From Modestobacter caceresii (lineage in GTDB: Bacteria > Actinomycetota > Actinomycetes > Mycobacteriales > Geodermatophilaceae): DNA of 64,000 nt. Location of the stretch: contig NZ_JPMX01000058.1 in NCBI RefSeq assembly GCF_000761485.1, forward strand, positions 17,064 through 81,063, in the 5' to 3' direction. Under the pieces are notes generated by a model that worked only from the letters and a program-made list of their open reading frames with translations, did not search any database and was not told where the DNA came from. Within the stretch, counting starts at the first letter, position 1, and each line of letters begins with the position of its first letter. A program made the position numbers and the translations under genes. Below, piece after piece: positions 59,323 through 64,000 of this stretch.

Positions 59323-59343
59323 GTTGAGTGGAACAGACTCAAG
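59323..59343 (+). promoter_or_regulatory. HAIR operator (HspR site) upstream of clpB
   Basis: GTTGAGT and ACTCAAG are separated by seven bases, matching the HAIR consensus CTTGAGT-N7-ACTCAAG at 13 of 14 positions. It lies 62-82 bp before clpB. Confidence 0.88.
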
Positions 59344-59404
59344 TCCTGGTCCGTTGGACTCCACGAACCGTCCCGTGTCGCAGGAGAGGACAGACCCACC
59401 CGCC

Positions 59405-61996
<2,592 letters not shown>

Positions 61997-62021
61997 CCAC
62001 ACCCCGTCCGAGCCGAGTGTC

Positions 62022-62062
62022 GCCCGGTCGCCGTCCACTCCCCCCGAGGACGGCGACCGGGC
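62022..62062 (+). terminator. clpB terminator
   Basis: GCCCGGTCGCCGTCC pairs perfectly with 62048-62062 around an 11-base loop, 25 bp after the clpB stop. Confidence 0.8.
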
Positions 62063-62238
62063 TCGCTCGGACCGTGCCGCCTGCCGCCTGCCGCGCACCG
62101 CACGTCGTCCGCTCGGGTGACGGGGGCGGCCCGGGAGCGCCTGCGACGGGCCCGGCAGGCGGACGATGAGGTGCCGGGTGGCCTGGGTAGACCATGATCA
62201 TCCGGAATCGCAAGCCAGAGGTGACCCGAGGAGCCGTC

Positions 62239-62877
62239 ATGACGTCAGGACCGCAGGACCCGCAACAGGGCGGGTACGGGCAGCAGCCGCCGCAGGGCGG
62301 GCCGCCCCAGTACGGGCAGCAGCCGGGCTACGGGCAGCAGTCCGGCTACGGGCAGCAGTCCGGCTACGGGCAGGGCGGGCCGGAGCAGCCTGGCCAGTAC
62401 GCCTACCCCGCCGCACCCGGCGCCCAGTACGGCGGCGCCCCGGAGGCCCCGACGGAGCGACCGACCACCGTCAAGGCCGGGATCGGTGCGTTCCTGGCGA
62501 ACACGATCCTCGGGCTGATCGCCTCGATCATCACCTTCACCAGCCTCGACTCGCAGATCGACGACCTGGTCGTCGACCAGGCGCTCACCCGCGACGAGGC
62601 CTCGGCGGCGCTCACCATCGGCGCGGGCATCGGCCTCCTCCTGACGGCGGCCTACCTGCTGGTGCTGTTCTTCGCCTGGAAGGGGCGCAACTGGGCGCGC
62701 ATCGTCCTCTGGGTGCTGGGCGGCCTGAGCGTGCTGTTCAGCCTGCTGGGGGCAGGATCCCTCGGCTTCCTCGGCCTGCTCGGCCTGCTGCTCACCATCG
62801 CCGGGATCGTGCTCCTCGCGCTGAAGCCCTCCAGCGACTGGTACAAGGCGGAGACGCAGCGCCGGAACCGCCTCTGA
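62239..62877 (+). CDS. Membrane protein with a Gln/Gly/Tyr-rich N-terminal repeat, hypothetical
   Basis: The 212-residue product begins with a low-complexity cytoplasmic domain (1-75) with repeats of GYGQQ(P/S). Four hydrophobic segments follow (from VKAGIGAFLANTILGLIASIITF to the C-terminus). The loop between segments 1 and 2 is acidic (SQIDDLVVDQALTRDEAS). No named domain is certain. ATG 62239 follows GAGGAG. It resembles the convergent neighbour at 62884-63357 in layout. Confidence 0.7.
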   Translation: MTSGPQDPQQGGYGQQPPQGGPPQYGQQPGYGQQSGYGQQSGYGQGGPEQPGQYAYPAAPGAQYGGAPEAPTERPTTVKAGIGAFLANTILGLIASIITFTSLDSQIDDLVVDQALTRDEASAALTIGAGIGLLLTAAYLLVLFFAWKGRNWARIVLWVLGGLSVLFSLLGAGSLGFLGLLGLLLTIAGIVLLALKPSSDWYKAETQRRNRL

Positions 62878-62883
62878 CCCCCG

Positions 62884-63357
62884 TCAGCGGGAGGTGCGGC
62901 TGCGTGGGCCGGACGAGGCCCACGCAGCCGTCGTCCGCGCCAGCAGGCTGGTGGCGGCGGCCGCACAGAGCACGAGCACCAGCAGCGACGAGGCCGCCAC
63001 GCCCCCCGTCAGGAAGGTCGCGCCGAGGGTCAGCAGCCCCAGCGGCAGGCTGACGGCCAGCCCGGTCCACCGCGCCCACGCCCGGCCGCGGGCGAGGAAG
63101 ACCGCGGAGACGGCGGCCAGCACCCCGAAGACCACTGCCTGGACCAGGTTCAGGAGCACGGCCCGCTCGGCGTCGGAGCGCGGCGAGCCCGGCTGGGCAT
63201 CGGCGAGGGTGTCGATCACGGTGTCCCGGACGACGAACGTGAGCAGTGCGTTGAGCAGGAGCAGCAGGGCGAGCGCCGCGAGCACCCCGATGGAGACCTT
63301 GACCGAGACGGGGGTCTCCGGGCGGGCCGGACCGGAGGGCGGAGGGCTGCTGCTCAC
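62884..63357 (-). CDS. Four-segment membrane protein, hypothetical
   Basis: A 157-residue protein from GTG 63357, with a short Ser/Pro-rich N-terminus and four membrane segments starting VKVSIGVLAALALLLLLNALLTF. The pattern VK-x2-G, DTVIDTLADAQ, then RGRAWARWTGLA parallels VKAGIG, SQIDDLVVDQAL and KGRNWARIVLW of the neighbouring gene. The start is uncertain. Function unknown. Confidence 0.62.
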   Translation of the reverse strand: MSSSPPPSGPARPETPVSVKVSIGVLAALALLLLLNALLTFVVRDTVIDTLADAQPGSPRSDAERAVLLNLVQAVVFGVLAAVSAVFLARGRAWARWTGLAVSLPLGLLTLGATFLTGGVAASSLLVLVLCAAAATSLLARTTAAWASSGPRSRTSR

Positions 63358-63488
63358 CGCGACAGGGTGGCACGCCGGGACGGCAGCTCGGTCGCCCGCC
63401 GTGCCGGATGCGATGCTGGCAGCGGCCTGACCAGCGGGCCAGGACCACCGTGCATGTGGTGACCGAGACCAGGAGGACAGCCGCAGTG

Positions 63489-64000
63489 ATGGCCCCCCGG
63501 CAGACCCGAGCCGCCGTCCCGTCCCGGATCGGTGGGCTCCTCGCCGTCCCGGTCCTCCTGGCCGGGCTGGCCGGCTGCAGCGGGTCCGACGACGAACCGA
63601 CCGCGCGCGCCACCCCCAGCGCCACGGCGGCCGAGACCAGCGCCGAACCGACACCGGAGGCCGCTGCGGCGCCCACCGGTCCGATCGGACCGGGCTGCGA
63701 GCAGGTCTTCCCCGCAGCCGGCGGTGCGCCGGCGGACCTGGCCACCCAGCCGGTGAGCGCGGCGGTGGGCGCCAACGCCCAGCTGAGCACCCTCACCGCC
63801 GCCGTGGGCGCGGCCAACCTGGTCGACGTGCTCAACACCCGCGAGGAGGTCACCGTGCTGGCGCCGACCAACGCCGCCTTCGACGCGCTGGGCCCGGATG
63901 CGGTGCCCGCGCTGCTCGGGGACGTCCCGCGGTTGACCTCGCTGCTGACCCACCACGTCCTGCCCGGTCGGCTGGCGCCGGCCGACCTCGTCGGCGACCA
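63489..64000 (+). CDS. Fasciclin-domain lipoprotein, 3' end outside the window
   Basis: The visible 170 codons encode a signal peptide with lipobox LAGC (Cys30), a Thr/Ala/Pro-rich linker and the start of a fasciclin (FAS1) domain: LSTLTAAVGAANLVDVLN, VTVLAPTNAAFDALG and LTSLLTHHVLPGRL. FAS1 lipoproteins of the MPT70/83 type are surface adhesion-like proteins. ATG 63489 is adjacent to GTG 63486; AGGAGG upstream fits either. The frame is open at the right edge. Confidence 0.87.
   Translation, partial: MAPRQTRAAVPSRIGGLLAVPVLLAGLAGCSGSDDEPTARATPSATAAETSAEPTPEAAAAPTGPIGPGCEQVFPAAGGAPADLATQPVSAAVGANAQLSTLTAAVGAANLVDVLNTREEVTVLAPTNAAFDALGPDAVPALLGDVPRLTSLLTHHVLPGRLAPADLVGD

Overview
The window is about 64 kb of very GC-rich DNA with strong GC preference at third codon positions. 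It carries about 62 protein genes and one tRNA gene. The gene set points to a high-GC actinomycete: a dnaK-grpE-dnaJ-hspR operon with HAIR-type operators, an IdeR/DtxR iron box, an EtfD-type ETF oxidoreductase, many GTGA/ATGA start-stop overlaps and several leaderless genes with a TANNNT box 6-7 nt before the start. Small acidic intergenic proteins and DUF6328, DUF3140 and DUF559-like genes fit Geodermatophilaceae (Blastococcus, Modestobacter, Geodermatophilus). That family assignment is inference; no rRNA is present to settle it.

Layout. 1-8.4 kb: a PucR-type regulator cut by the window edge, 3-hydroxybutyrate dehydrogenase, and a five-gene branched-chain-amino-acid-type ABC importer. 8.4-16.3 kb: an acyl-CoA dehydrogenase, a TetR regulator, a zinc/manganese ABC importer with a Zur-like box, ribokinase, and five tiny hydrophilic proteins. 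16.3-24.2 kb: DUF6328 and DUF3140 genes, a methyltransferase plus type III polyketide synthase pair, PTS-type dihydroxyacetone kinase (dhaKLM), formaldehyde dehydrogenase, an iron-siderophore binding lipoprotein under an iron box, and tRNA-Gly(CCC). 24.2-32.1 kb: a subtilisin-like protease with a long (PGTTD)n linker, a split Aer-like PAS/MCP pair, dCTP deaminase, an N5-glutamine-type methyltransferase and an MFS transporter. 32.2-36 kb: EtfD, then a single-gene element bounded by 82-bp inverted repeats. 36-41.1 kb: the DnaK chaperone operon. 41.2-56.1 kb: a glyoxylate block with glcDEF, malate synthase, an IclR regulator, a crotonase, a CoA-transferase, a MatC-like transporter, serine-glyoxylate aminotransferase and a large FAD/Fe-S oxidoreductase. 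56.3-64 kb: an MFS exporter, ohr/ohrR, clpB, two related small membrane proteins and a fasciclin lipoprotein cut by the right edge.

How it works together. The glyoxylate block would oxidise glycolate or other 2-hydroxyacids, condense glyoxylate with acetyl-CoA, or transaminate it. Similar TTCCG-N5-CGGAA palindromes in two of its intergenic regions suggest control by the local IclR protein. HAIR-type sites link dnaK and clpB to HspR. A CCCGCG/CGCGGGTA motif precedes both the acyl-CoA dehydrogenase and EtfD, which act in one electron path.

The least explained structure is a family of modular palindromes built on GATCAGG(N)nCCTGATC. They occur at 11.0 kb and 32.2 kb, and as the outer ends of the inverted repeats around the nuclease-like gene at 34.8-35.8 kb. 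This combination looks like a self-contained, possibly mobile unit.
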